Positions 25,605 through 33,497 of a stretch of DNA of 64,000 nt are shown piece after piece (within the stretch, counting starts at the first letter, position 1; each line of letters opens with the position of its first letter). This DNA is from Agromyces albus (GTDB taxonomy: Bacteria; Actinomycetota; Actinomycetes; Actinomycetales; Microbacteriaceae). The notes beneath the pieces are model-generated. The model did not search any database. It was given only the letters and a program-made list of their open reading frames with translations, and had not been told where the DNA came from. The stretch lies in assembly GCF_030815405.1 (NCBI RefSeq), contig NZ_JAUSWX010000001.1, positions 3,968,001 to 4,032,000 on the forward strand. Direction: 5' to 3'. A program made the translations under genes and the position numbers.

Positions 25605-27158
25605 ATGGTGGAGCGGGAAGAGCTGGTGCGACTCACCGGCATCGTCAAGAGGTTCGGCACCTTCGTCGCCAACGATCGCATCGACCTGTCGGTGAAGGCC
25701 GGCACGGTGCACGCGATCGTCGGGGAGAACGGCGCGGGCAAGTCGACCCTCATGAAGATCCTGGCCGGTGAGGAGAACCCCGACGAGGGCACGATCGAGA
25801 TCGCGGGCGTCGGGCGCGCGTTCCGGTCCCCTCGGGACGCGCAACGTGCCGGTGTCGGCATCGTGCACCAGCATTTCCTGCTCGCCGACGCGCTTCGCGT
25901 GTGGGAGAACGTCGTGCTCGCCGACGAGCCGGGGTCCGCGCTCCGGCTCGACACCGTCGCCGCGCGTCGCCGCGTGGCCGACCTCGCCGCGGCCAACGGC
26001 TTCTCGGTCGATGTCGACGCCGTCGTGCGCGACCTCGGCGTCGGGGCGAGGCAGCGGGTCGAGATCCTCAAGGTGCTCTACCGCGACGCGCGCATCATCA
26101 TCCTCGACGAGCCGACCGCGGTGCTCGTGCCGAGCGAGGCGCAGTCGCTCTTCGCGGCGATGCGCACGTTCACCGAGGCCGGGGCATCCGTCATCTTCAT
26201 CTCGCACAAGCTCGACGAGGTGCTCGACTTCGCCGACGAGATCACCGTCATCCGCGCCGGCGAGGTCGTCGGGCACACGACGCCGGCCGCGACGAGCGCA
26301 CGCGAACTCGCCTCGCTCATGGTGAAGGTCGCGATGCCCTCGGTGGCACCTCGCGTGGAACCGCCCGGTGAAGAGATCGTGCTCGAGGGCCGACGGCTCA
26401 CGGTCAGCGACGACGGCGAGGTGCCCGCGCTCGACGACGTGTCGTTCTCGGTTCGATCCGGCGAGATCCTCGGCGTCGCCGGAGTCGAGGGCAACGGCCA
26501 GTCCGAGCTCATGCTCGCCGTGCTCGGACGCGTTGCGGCACGCGGCACGGTGTCGGTCGGGGGAGCGGATGTCTCGGGGCTGTCGACCGAGCAACGGCGC
26601 GGCGTCGGCATGGCGTACATCCCCGAAGATCGCCACCACGACGGGCTCGTGCTCTCGATGCCGCTCCGCGAGAACGCCGCACTCGGCCATCACTCCCGGC
26701 CCCCGGTCAAGCGCGGGCCATGGTTCAGCCGGTCGGGCGCGGCGGCGGTCGCCGAGCGGGTCATCGCACGATTCGACGTTCGCGGCGGCGGGCCGATGAC
26801 CCTCGCGTCGGCCTTGTCGGGCGGCAACCAGCAGAAGTTCATCGTCGGACGCGAGCTCGGCTCCGATCCGCGCGTGCTCATTGCGGCGCATCCGACCCGT
26901 GGTGTCGACATCGGCGCGCAATCGGCGGTGTGGGCCGAACTCATCGAGGCGCGTGACCGCGGGCTCGGCACGCTGCTCATCTCGGCCGACCTCGACGAGT
27001 TGCTCGCCCTCTCCGACCGATTGCTCGTGTTCTATCGCGGCACGATCGTGGGTGAACTCGACCCTCGCGCGACCGACGCGGAGACCCTCGGCGAATACAT
27101 GACCGGCGTGCGCAGCGACCGCATCGCGGCGCCGATCGACGGGAAGGCGGCCGAATGA
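25605..27158 (+). CDS. nucleoside-type ABC transporter ATP-binding protein, duplicated
   Basis: A 517-residue ATPase with two ABC domains in tandem. Domain 1 has Walker A VGENGAGKSTLMKILAGEENPDEG, then IVHQHFLL and Walker B IIILDEPTAVL. Its signature region reads LGVGARQRVEI. Domain 2 has GVEGNGQSELM in place of a canonical Walker A and the signature LSGGNQQKFIVGREL, as in RbsA/NupO-type importers where the second site is degenerate. IPEDRHHDGLVLSMPL is also typical. The ATG at 25605 lies 19 bp after the lipoprotein stop, and its stop overlaps the first permease (ATGA). Confidence 0.92.
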   Translation: MVEREELVRLTGIVKRFGTFVANDRIDLSVKAGTVHAIVGENGAGKSTLMKILAGEENPDEGTIEIAGVGRAFRSPRDAQRAGVGIVHQHFLLADALRVWENVVLADEPGSALRLDTVAARRRVADLAAANGFSVDVDAVVRDLGVGARQRVEILKVLYRDARIIILDEPTAVLVPSEAQSLFAAMRTFTEAGASVIFISHKLDEVLDFADEITVIRAGEVVGHTTPAATSARELASLMVKVAMPSVAPRVEPPGEEIVLEGRRLTVSDDGEVPALDDVSFSVRSGEILGVAGVEGNGQSELMLAVLGRVAARGTVSVGGADVSGLSTEQRRGVGMAYIPEDRHHDGLVLSMPLRENAALGHHSRPPVKRGPWFSRSGAAAVAERVIARFDVRGGGPMTLASALSGGNQQKFIVGRELGSDPRVLIAAHPTRGVDIGAQSAVWAELIEARDRGLGTLLISADLDELLALSDRLLVFYRGTIVGELDPRATDAETLGEYMTGVRSDRIAAPIDGKAAE

Positions 27159-28258
27159 TCCGGCGCATCGTGCTCACCCTCGGCGGCCCGGTCGTGTCGG
27201 TGCTGCTCGCCCTGCTCGTGACGACGCTCTTCCTCAGCCTCAGCGGCTACTCCGCGGCATCCGCCTACGAGGTCATGTGGAACTACGGCATCGAGCCGGC
27301 CTCGCTCGTGTCGGCACTGAACAACGCGGTGCCGCTCTACATCGCGGGGGTCGCCGCCGCGTTCGCCCTGCGGATGGGGCTCTTCAACATCGGCATCGAT
27401 GGCCAGTACCGCGTCGCCGCGCTCGCGGGTGCCGTCGCGGCCGCGCAGCTCCCGTTCGATCTCGCCGTGCGGCTGCCGCTCTCGCTGCTGGTCGGCTGCG
27501 TGACCGGCGCACTCTGGGCGCTCGTGCCCGCGCTGCTCAAGGTGTACCGCGGCGTGAACGAGGTCATCACCTCGATCCTCATGAACGCGATCGCGACGAC
27601 CGTGGTGGCCATCCTGCTGGCGGACGTCTTCCGTGCAGGCGGCGGTCAGGACACGGGCACCGCGATCATCGACGAGAACGGCGCGATGCCGGTGCTCGTC
27701 GACCTCGGCATCGGCAATCGCACCGCGATCTCGGGTTTCCTCGTCGTCGCGATCGTGCTCGGCGTGCTGTTCTACCTGGTGCAGTACCGCACGGTGTTCG
27801 GTTTCACGCTGCAGGTCGCCGCACGTTCTCCCGAGGCTGCGGAGTCCGCCGGCATCAGGGTGAAGCGCCGCATCATCTGGGCGATGGTCGGCTCGGGCGC
27901 GATCGCGGGCCTCATCGGCCTGCCGCACGTGCTCGGCACGGCGCACCGCTTCGACGGCACCCTGCCGATCGACCTCATGGTCACGGGACTCGCGGCCGCG
28001 CTCCTCGGCAGGATGCACCCGATCGGCATGGCCTTCGGCGCGTTCCTGCTCGCCTTCGTCGAGCGCAGCTCACAAGTGCTCGGCCTGGTGCAGCTGCCGA
28101 CCGAGGTCGGGTCGGTGTTCATGGCGGTGATCCTCCTGAGCTCGGCGATCGGCTACTGGTTCACCGAGAAGGCCGACCAGCGCATCGCGCTCTGGCGGGC
28201 GATCAAGGCGAGACGACGGATCCCGCTCGCCGCCGATGATGCGGGGGCCGCACGATGA
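27155..28258 (+). CDS. ABC transporter permease (BPD_transp_2, nucleoside type)
   Basis: A 367-residue inner-membrane permease with about nine hydrophobic spans. The motif AAFALRMGLFNIGIDGQYRVAALAGAV after helix 2 and VNEVITSILMNAIATTVV are hallmarks of the BmpA-linked permeases (NupP-like). FTLQVAARSPEAAESAGIRVKRRIIWAMVGSGAIAGLIGL corresponds to the coupling-helix EAA-like loop. The ATG overlaps the ATPase stop, and its own stop overlaps the next permease. It forms the heterodimeric channel with the product of the following gene. Confidence 0.9.
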   Translation: MIRRIVLTLGGPVVSVLLALLVTTLFLSLSGYSAASAYEVMWNYGIEPASLVSALNNAVPLYIAGVAAAFALRMGLFNIGIDGQYRVAALAGAVAAAQLPFDLAVRLPLSLLVGCVTGALWALVPALLKVYRGVNEVITSILMNAIATTVVAILLADVFRAGGGQDTGTAIIDENGAMPVLVDLGIGNRTAISGFLVVAIVLGVLFYLVQYRTVFGFTLQVAARSPEAAESAGIRVKRRIIWAMVGSGAIAGLIGLPHVLGTAHRFDGTLPIDLMVTGLAAALLGRMHPIGMAFGAFLLAFVERSSQVLGLVQLPTEVGSVFMAVILLSSAIGYWFTEKADQRIALWRAIKARRRIPLAADDAGAAR

Positions 28259-29535
28259 CCGACACCATCACGCAGGCTGCAGCGCGCCCGTCGCCGACGA
28301 GACTCGCCCCCGGACGGGCGGCGCTTCGCACCGGGCTCCGCTGGACGCTGCTCGGATTCGGGCTCATCGTCATCGCCCAGTACGTCGCCGATGCCCCGGG
28401 AATCGCGGCCTCCTCCACCTGGGGATCCGCGCTGCGCCTCACGGTGCCGATCGCCGTCGTGGCGATGGGCGGCCTCTACTCCGAGCGCGCGGGCATCATC
28501 AACGTCGGCCTCGAGGGCATGATGATCGGCGGCACCTGGATGGCGGGCCTGTTCGGCTGGTTCTGGGGGCCCTGGGCCGCGCTCGGCGGCGGCATCGTCG
28601 GCGGGCTGATCTTCGGACTGCTCATGGCGCTGCTCTGCATCGAGATGGGGCTCAACCAGCTCATCGTCGGCGTCTCGATCAACGTCATCGCGGCGGCGCT
28701 CGCCCGCTTCATGGCCGACATCGTCTTCAACGGGGTCGACGGCGGCACCATCGCGCACTCGCCGAGAATCGGCGGGTCCCTTCCGACGATCGGCATTCCG
28801 TTCCTCTCGGGCGGATACGGCACGTTCGACCTCACTCGTGTCATGGAGGCGTCGGGCCTGCCGGTCGTCGCGCAGCTCGGCGGTATCGTCGGCGGCCTCA
28901 CTCGCGACGTGTCGATCACCGCCGTCATCGGGCTGCTGCTGATTCCGGCCACCGCGTACGTGCTGTGGCGCACCCCTTTCGGGCTCCGGTGGCGCGCGGC
29001 GGGCGAACGGCCGGCGGCGCTCCAGGCGCTCGGCGGCGACGTGCACCGCACACGCTGGCTCGCCGTGCTCATCGGCAGCGGCATGGCAGGCTTCGCCGGC
29101 GGATACCTCGTGCTGATCTCGCAGGGCTATGTCGAGCACCAGACGGCCGGCCGCGGCTTCATCGGACTCGCGACGCTCATCTTCGGCAACTGGATGCCAT
29201 CGGGCGTGTTCCTCGGGTCATCGCTGTTCGGCTTCAGCGACGCGGTCGGGCTCGGCCGGCCCGCGACGTTCCGGGCGCTCCTGTTCATCCTCGCGATCGT
29301 CTTCGTGGTGGTCGGCATGACCCGCATCATGAAGGGCGAGCGGCGCGGCGGCATCGCCCCGCTCGTGCTGGGCGTCGTGCTCGTGCTCGTCTTCCTGTTC
29401 GTGCCGCTGCCGAGCGGCCTCGCCACGGCCGCGCCGTACCTCGTGACGCTCGCGGTGCTCGTCGTCGCCGGTGTCACCATGCGTCCGCCCGCTGCGCTCG
29501 GCCACGTGTTCCCACGAAAGAACGCGCGGTCGTGA
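28255..29535 (+). CDS. ABC transporter permease (BPD_transp_2, nucleoside type)
   Basis: A 426-residue partner permease with about ten membrane spans. PIAVVAMGGLYSERAGIINVGLEGMMIGGTWMAG is the typical second-permease (NupQ-like) motif, and GLRWRAAGERPAALQALGGDVHRTRWLAVLIGSGMAGFAGGYL is its cytosolic coupling region. It starts with ATGA overlap on the previous gene and ends in GTGA overlap with the amidohydrolase. The C-terminus is extended by about 60 residues with two extra hydrophobic stretches compared with short family members. Confidence 0.9.
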   Translation: MTDTITQAAARPSPTRLAPGRAALRTGLRWTLLGFGLIVIAQYVADAPGIAASSTWGSALRLTVPIAVVAMGGLYSERAGIINVGLEGMMIGGTWMAGLFGWFWGPWAALGGGIVGGLIFGLLMALLCIEMGLNQLIVGVSINVIAAALARFMADIVFNGVDGGTIAHSPRIGGSLPTIGIPFLSGGYGTFDLTRVMEASGLPVVAQLGGIVGGLTRDVSITAVIGLLLIPATAYVLWRTPFGLRWRAAGERPAALQALGGDVHRTRWLAVLIGSGMAGFAGGYLVLISQGYVEHQTAGRGFIGLATLIFGNWMPSGVFLGSSLFGFSDAVGLGRPATFRALLFILAIVFVVVGMTRIMKGERRGGIAPLVLGVVLVLVFLFVPLPSGLATAAPYLVTLAVLVVAGVTMRPPAALGHVFPRKNARS

Positions 29536-30743
29536 GGTCTCGGGTGCTCGCGAACGTCGAGCTGTGGGATGGCGAGTCCGCCCAGGGGCCGCGCACGATC
29601 GAGTGGAGTGGCGGCGGCGGCCGCGACGATTCGATCGTCGCCGTGCGGCCGAGCGACGCCGCCGAGGCACCCGCCTTCGCCGTCATCCCCGGTCTCATCG
29701 ACACGCACGTGCACCTCATCGGCCACGCCGGCGAGGGGCGCGTCGACTTCCTCACGTGGCCGCTCACCACGCGACCCGAGGAACAGGTGCTGCACGGGCT
29801 CGCGCACGCGCGGCAAGCGGCCCGAGGCGGCGTTACGACCCTGCGTGACCTCTCCGCCGATGACATCCAGTTCTCGCTCGCCGGGGCGCTCGACGCCGGC
29901 ATCGTCGAGGGACCGCGCGTGCTCGCGCACGGCATGGTGAGCATGACCGCGGGCCACGGTGACCTGTTCGTGCCGCCTGCCGTCGCGGCGCGCAAGCCCG
30001 TCGCCGACGGCGTCGACGAGTGCCGCAAGCTCGTGCGCCAGTGGGCACGGGCGGGCGCCGACGGCGTGAAGATCGCCACGAGCGGCGGCGTGCTGTCGGT
30101 CGGCGACAAGAGCTCGTGGCGCAACCACACGCGGGCCGAGATCGCGGCGATCGTCGACGAGGCGCACGCGCTCGGCATGCTCGTGGCCGCGCACGCCCAC
30201 ACCGAGGAGGGCATCGGCATCGCCCTCGACGAGGGCGTCGACTCGATCGAGCACGGCACGCTCGTTTCGCGCGCCCAAGCCGAGCGCATCGCCGCTCGAG
30301 GCGTGAGCATCGCGCCCACCCTGCTCATCAACGACCGGATCGCCGCGGGCGAGTTCGGCGTGACACCCGAACAGGCGGCGAAGGCGAGTGAGCTCGTCGC
30401 CGAGCGCGATGCGCTCATGCGCTCGGCGGCCGATGCCGGCGTCGACTTCGTGCTCGGCACCGATGCCAATGGCCATCACGTCGGCTTCGGCGACCAGATG
30501 GCGGAGGTGCGCGCGATGGCCTCGACGCTGGGATGGACCGCCGAGCGTGCCCTGCAGGCGGCGACCACGCGGGCCGCCCGAGCGATCGGCCGAGCCGATT
30601 CCCTCGGCCGGGTGCGTGAGGGGTTCGCTGCGGACTTCGTCGTCGTGCGGGGCCGGCCGTGGCGCGACATCCGTGACCTCGACACTTCCGGCATCGTCGC
30701 GGTCGTCTCGCGAGGGCGCGTGGTCGCGGGCACGCTGCCCTGA
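29532..30743 (+). CDS. amidohydrolase, imidazolonepropionase/prolidase-like (COG1228)
   Basis: A 403-residue metal-dependent hydrolase. IPGLIDTHVHLIGH gives the HxH pair, GVKIATSGGV a candidate carboxylated lysine, VAAHAHTEEG and DSIEHGT two more ligands, and FVLGTDANGHH the catalytic Asp. The architecture is that of the Xaa-Pro dipeptidase/imidazolonepropionase-related branch, distinct from the deaminase-like enzyme encoded divergently. It is the last gene of the BMP transporter operon (GTGA overlap with the permease), so it probably acts on the imported compound or its product. No signal peptide, hence cytosolic. Confidence 0.85.
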   Translation: MRSRVLANVELWDGESAQGPRTIEWSGGGGRDDSIVAVRPSDAAEAPAFAVIPGLIDTHVHLIGHAGEGRVDFLTWPLTTRPEEQVLHGLAHARQAARGGVTTLRDLSADDIQFSLAGALDAGIVEGPRVLAHGMVSMTAGHGDLFVPPAVAARKPVADGVDECRKLVRQWARAGADGVKIATSGGVLSVGDKSSWRNHTRAEIAAIVDEAHALGMLVAAHAHTEEGIGIALDEGVDSIEHGTLVSRAQAERIAARGVSIAPTLLINDRIAAGEFGVTPEQAAKASELVAERDALMRSAADAGVDFVLGTDANGHHVGFGDQMAEVRAMASTLGWTAERALQAATTRAARAIGRADSLGRVREGFAADFVVVRGRPWRDIRDLDTSGIVAVVSRGRVVAGTLP

Positions 30744-30870
30744 CCGTTCGACGTCGCCCGCGCGCCTGCTTTCAGTTCCGCACAACGCGAGCCGCGGCAT
30801 CCGCTCGCCGACTGTGGCGACCTGCCAATGATGGAACATCGACCACGAATCGGACATACAGTCGTGGACT

Positions 30871-31434
30871 ATGCATATGTTCTTCCGCACGCTGCTCCAC
30901 GTGCTGTTCCTCTCGCGCCGCAAGCACGATCTCGGGCACTACGAGATCGCGCGCACGAACTTCATCACCCTGCCGACCGACCTCGACATCAACCGCCACA
31001 TGAACAACGGCGTGTACTTCTCGATCATGGATGTCGCGCGCTTCGACATGCTCGTGCGCAACGGGGTCTGGCGCATCATGCGCGAGAAGGGCTGGTACCC
31101 CGTCGTCGCGAGCGAGACGATCACGTTCCGCAAGTCGCTGAACCTCTGGCAGCGGTTCACGATCGAGTCGCGCATCCTCGGCTTCGACGAGAAGGCCGTC
31201 TATGTCGAGCAGCGCTTCGTGCGGCCGGGCGCCGACGGCGTGCCCGAGGTCTTCGCCCAGGGCTTCATCCGCGGGCGGTTCCTGCGCAAATCGGGCGGCA
31301 TCGTGCCGGTGCCCGAGCTCATCGAGGCGTTCGGCACCGTCGAGGGCGAGGGCCTGCCCGAGTGGATCGAGCGATGGGGAGCGGATGTCGCGCTGCCCGC
31401 GACGCGCGCCGAGGCGCCGTCGGTCTGGCACTGA
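30871..31434 (+). CDS. acyl-CoA thioesterase, hot-dog fold (THEM6/4HBT_2-like)
   Basis: A 187-residue hot-dog protein. ISLPTDLDINRHMNNGVYFSIMDVARFDML-like sequence (here NFITLPTDLDINRHMNN) is the signature, with the catalytic Asp and Asn, followed by ASETITFRKSLNLWQRFTIESRILGFDEKAVYVEQRF. Such proteins hydrolyse acyl-CoAs or serve as uncharacterised THEM6 homologues. The N-terminal 17 residues are hydrophobic/basic. The ATG at 30871 has TACAGT 8 nt upstream, a slightly long distance for a leaderless start; the in-frame ATG at 30877 is an alternative. Confidence 0.82.
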   Translation: MHMFFRTLLHVLFLSRRKHDLGHYEIARTNFITLPTDLDINRHMNNGVYFSIMDVARFDMLVRNGVWRIMREKGWYPVVASETITFRKSLNLWQRFTIESRILGFDEKAVYVEQRFVRPGADGVPEVFAQGFIRGRFLRKSGGIVPVPELIEAFGTVEGEGLPEWIERWGADVALPATRAEAPSVWH

Positions 31435-31473
31435 GCGGCCGAGGCGTGGCTACGCGAGCCGACTGCATCGCGC

Positions 31474-31983
31474 TCAGCGCCGAGCAGCGTCGGGCACGTT
31501 GAGATCGCGGTAGTGCTCCGAGAACGCCGGGTAGTAGTGATCCCATTCGGGCAGGGCCGCGCCCGAGCGGGCGGCGCTGAGGCGGTCGAGGTAGTAGTCC
31601 CAGCCGGGGCCGATGCTCGGGGCATCCGCTGCACTGTTCAATCGCTGGCCGAGCGTGAGCGTCGTCATGCCGCCGCCCTCGAGGAGGTGGCAGAAGACGC
31701 GCCACGCGTTGTCGCCCGAACCGGCATCGGCGGTGAAGCGATACGGCGGCGTGCACTCGAGGATGCTCACGTTCTCCCACTCGGCGTCGGGCTCGGCCGA
31801 CATGATGAAGCGCACGCCACCCGTGGCGGGGCTGCCGGTGTAGGTGCCGATCCACGACTGCATCGCGGTGGGATTCGTGAGGCTGTACCAGACGTCGACG
31901 ATCGGCGCATGGAACAAGCGGTCGAACTGCAGGTACAGGCCGTTAGGCTTCAACGCATAGTGTCCGGTCGGCTTCGCGATCAT
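31474..31983 (-). CDS. SRPBCC (START/AHSA1-like) family protein
   Basis: A 169-residue helix-grip-fold protein. YLQFDRLFHAPIVDVWYSLTNPTAMQSWIGTYTG is the typical AHSA1-like first half, followed by alternating strands and the long C-terminal helix region GWDYYLDRLSAARSG. These proteins bind small hydrophobic ligands; no enzymatic residues can be assigned. It is convergent with the thioesterase gene. The start at 31983 has no strong ribosome site: GGGGGTCGAAG lies upstream, and a TAGCCT hexamer about 30 bp before it gives a short leader. Confidence 0.82.
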   Translation of the reverse strand: MIAKPTGHYALKPNGLYLQFDRLFHAPIVDVWYSLTNPTAMQSWIGTYTGSPATGGVRFIMSAEPDAEWENVSILECTPPYRFTADAGSGDNAWRVFCHLLEGGGMTTLTLGQRLNSAADAPSIGPGWDYYLDRLSAARSGAALPEWDHYYPAFSEHYRDLNVPDAARR

Positions 31984-32136
31984 CTTCGACCCCCGCTCGT
32001 CGTGCTCTTCAGGCTAATGCGGTCGGCCTGCTTTCACTAGAGCTTCACGCGAGCGATCGGGCTCATTAGAGTGGCGCCATGGGTTGCGGGAGGGCGTGTC
32101 GCCGCTCCTGATCAGACCCGAGCGAGGCGGGGGAGA

Positions 32137-32496
32137 ATGCAGATACCGAAGCCATCGGATGCCGCCAAGGAGCGGTTCACGTCGTCGATGCCCGATGACC
32201 CGCGCGTCGTCGTGAAGCCCATGTTCGGCAACCTCGGCGCGTTCGTGAACGGCAACATGTTCGCGGGTCTCTTCGGCGATCGCATCGGCGTGCGAGTGCT
32301 CGACGAGGGGGTTCGCACCGAGCTGGAGTCGACCGAGGGCGCCGGACCGTTCGGGCCCGAGGAGCGGCCCATGGGCGGCTACGTCTCCGTGCCCGAAGCA
32401 TGGGATCGCGAGCCCGAACGCCTCACGGAGTGGGTGGAGCGAGCGTTCGACGAGGTCGCGCAGCTGCCGCCGAAGGCGCCGAAGTCCAAGCGCTGA
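32137..32496 (+). CDS. TfoX/Sxy N-terminal domain protein
   Basis: A 119-residue single-domain protein of the TfoX_N (PF04993) family. KPMFGNLGAFVNGNMFAGLFGDRIGVRVL and GPFGPEERPMGGYVSVPEAW are its core; the C-terminal helix ends in Lys/Pro. In Gammaproteobacteria, TfoX controls competence, but actinobacterial single-domain members have unknown roles. The ATG at 32137 follows GGGGGAG. Confidence 0.85.
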   Translation: MQIPKPSDAAKERFTSSMPDDPRVVVKPMFGNLGAFVNGNMFAGLFGDRIGVRVLDEGVRTELESTEGAGPFGPEERPMGGYVSVPEAWDREPERLTEWVERAFDEVAQLPPKAPKSKR

Positions 32497-32584
32497 CGGG
32501 CGCCGGCGGGCCAGCCCGCGTTGATCCGCGCTGAGTGCGGGCGGCCCGTCGTGCCCCGTTCCTGGGAGCCCGGTGATCTGCTTC

Positions 32585-33295
32585 TCATCCCGGAGGCGTC
32601 GAGCGACTGCCCAAGAACACTTCGGTCACCCGCTTGGCCAAGTCATCTTCGGTCATCGTGGTGTCAGCCTCGATGGCATGCAGTTCGAGACGCTTCGTTT
32701 CCTCGTAGAGACGTTTCACGAAGGCTTGGTCGCGTTCAGCGATGTTGCGGCCGGCTCGCTCCGGATCACTGGTCTTCCAGATGAACCCTTCGCCGGGCGT
32801 GGCCCGACTCTGGATTGCGGTCCGGCGGAACTCGGGTGTGGGGAGGAGCCAAACCGCGTGACTGGACACGGAAAGTAGCGGCTTCACGAGGTGTGGCAAC
32901 AGTCGGAAGCCCTCGACGATGACACAGGGTTCCGGTGGCAGGCGAAGGAGGTCTTCGATGATCAGCCCGAAGCCCTCACCGCGAAACCAGTGGAAGGTCT
33001 CGAGCATGGTTTCCGGAGGCCGGTTCACCCATCGCTCGTCCATATCCATGGCCATGAACTGCTGCAGGAACGGGGTTTCTTCGGGTGTGGTCCGGCGGGC
33101 GTGCTCCGACATCATGTCGTCGGTCGCGTAGAGACGCCACCCGTACTGATTCGCCAAACGGCGAGCAATCGTCGACTTGCCGGCACCACTTCCGCCACCG
33201 ATCCAGTAGACACGCCGCAGCTGTTCACGCAACGCTGCGGCGTCGGCAGCCGCTTCATATCGTTCGGATCGCATCCTTCTCCTGTCTGGCTTCAC
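32585..33295 (-). CDS. P-loop NTPase, kinase-like
   Basis: A 236-residue ATPase with Walker A WIGGGSGAGKSTIARRLA near residue 32, a DDMMSEH segment, and IIEDLLRLPPEPCVIVEGFRLLPHLV that looks like an adenylate/cytidylate-kinase-like core with a lid (WKTSDPERAGRNIAERDQAFV). The substrate is unknown; it could be a small-molecule or antibiotic kinase. GTG at 33295 is chosen because TAACGT lies 6 nt upstream (leaderless); the internal ATG at 33274 with AGGAG 4 bp away is a real alternative. GC looks slightly lower than in neighbouring genes. Confidence 0.72.
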   Translation of the reverse strand: MKPDRRRMRSERYEAAADAAALREQLRRVYWIGGGSGAGKSTIARRLANQYGWRLYATDDMMSEHARRTTPEETPFLQQFMAMDMDERWVNRPPETMLETFHWFRGEGFGLIIEDLLRLPPEPCVIVEGFRLLPHLVKPLLSVSSHAVWLLPTPEFRRTAIQSRATPGEGFIWKTSDPERAGRNIAERDQAFVKRLYEETKRLELHAIEADTTMTEDDLAKRVTEVFLGSRSTPPG

Positions 33296-33417
33296 CACAC
33301 GACGTTAGTGCCGTCGATCTGTCCCGATTCGGCCGCTGGCTGACCGCGGCGGCGTAGGTGGCCCAGTCGCCTGCGGAACTCGCTGACGCTCTCGCGCACA
33401 GGCTCGAGCTCGCGATA

Positions 33418-33475
33418 TGCAGGGGATTCCGCATCAGAGGCGCCGATGCGGGGCTATGACCGCGAATCCCCTGCA
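33418..33475. repeat. nested inverted repeat in intergenic region
   Basis: Outer arms TGCAGGGGATTC (33418-33429) and GAATCCCCTGCA (33464-33475) are perfect; inner arms CGCATC (33430-33435) and GATGCG (33445-33450) also pair, leaving an asymmetric 13-nt bulge. It lies in a roughly 200-bp gap holding no gene, downstream of the frameshifted oxidoreductase. It may terminate that minus-strand gene or be a small mobile palindrome remnant. Confidence 0.5.
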
Positions 33476-33497
33476 GTTCAGTTCCTGCCGCGGTGCG

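Noticed and set aside
20369..30743. Creatinine degradation pathway
   Set aside because: The creatininase-family enzyme lacks creatinase and sarcosine oxidase partners, and the importer is of the nucleoside type.
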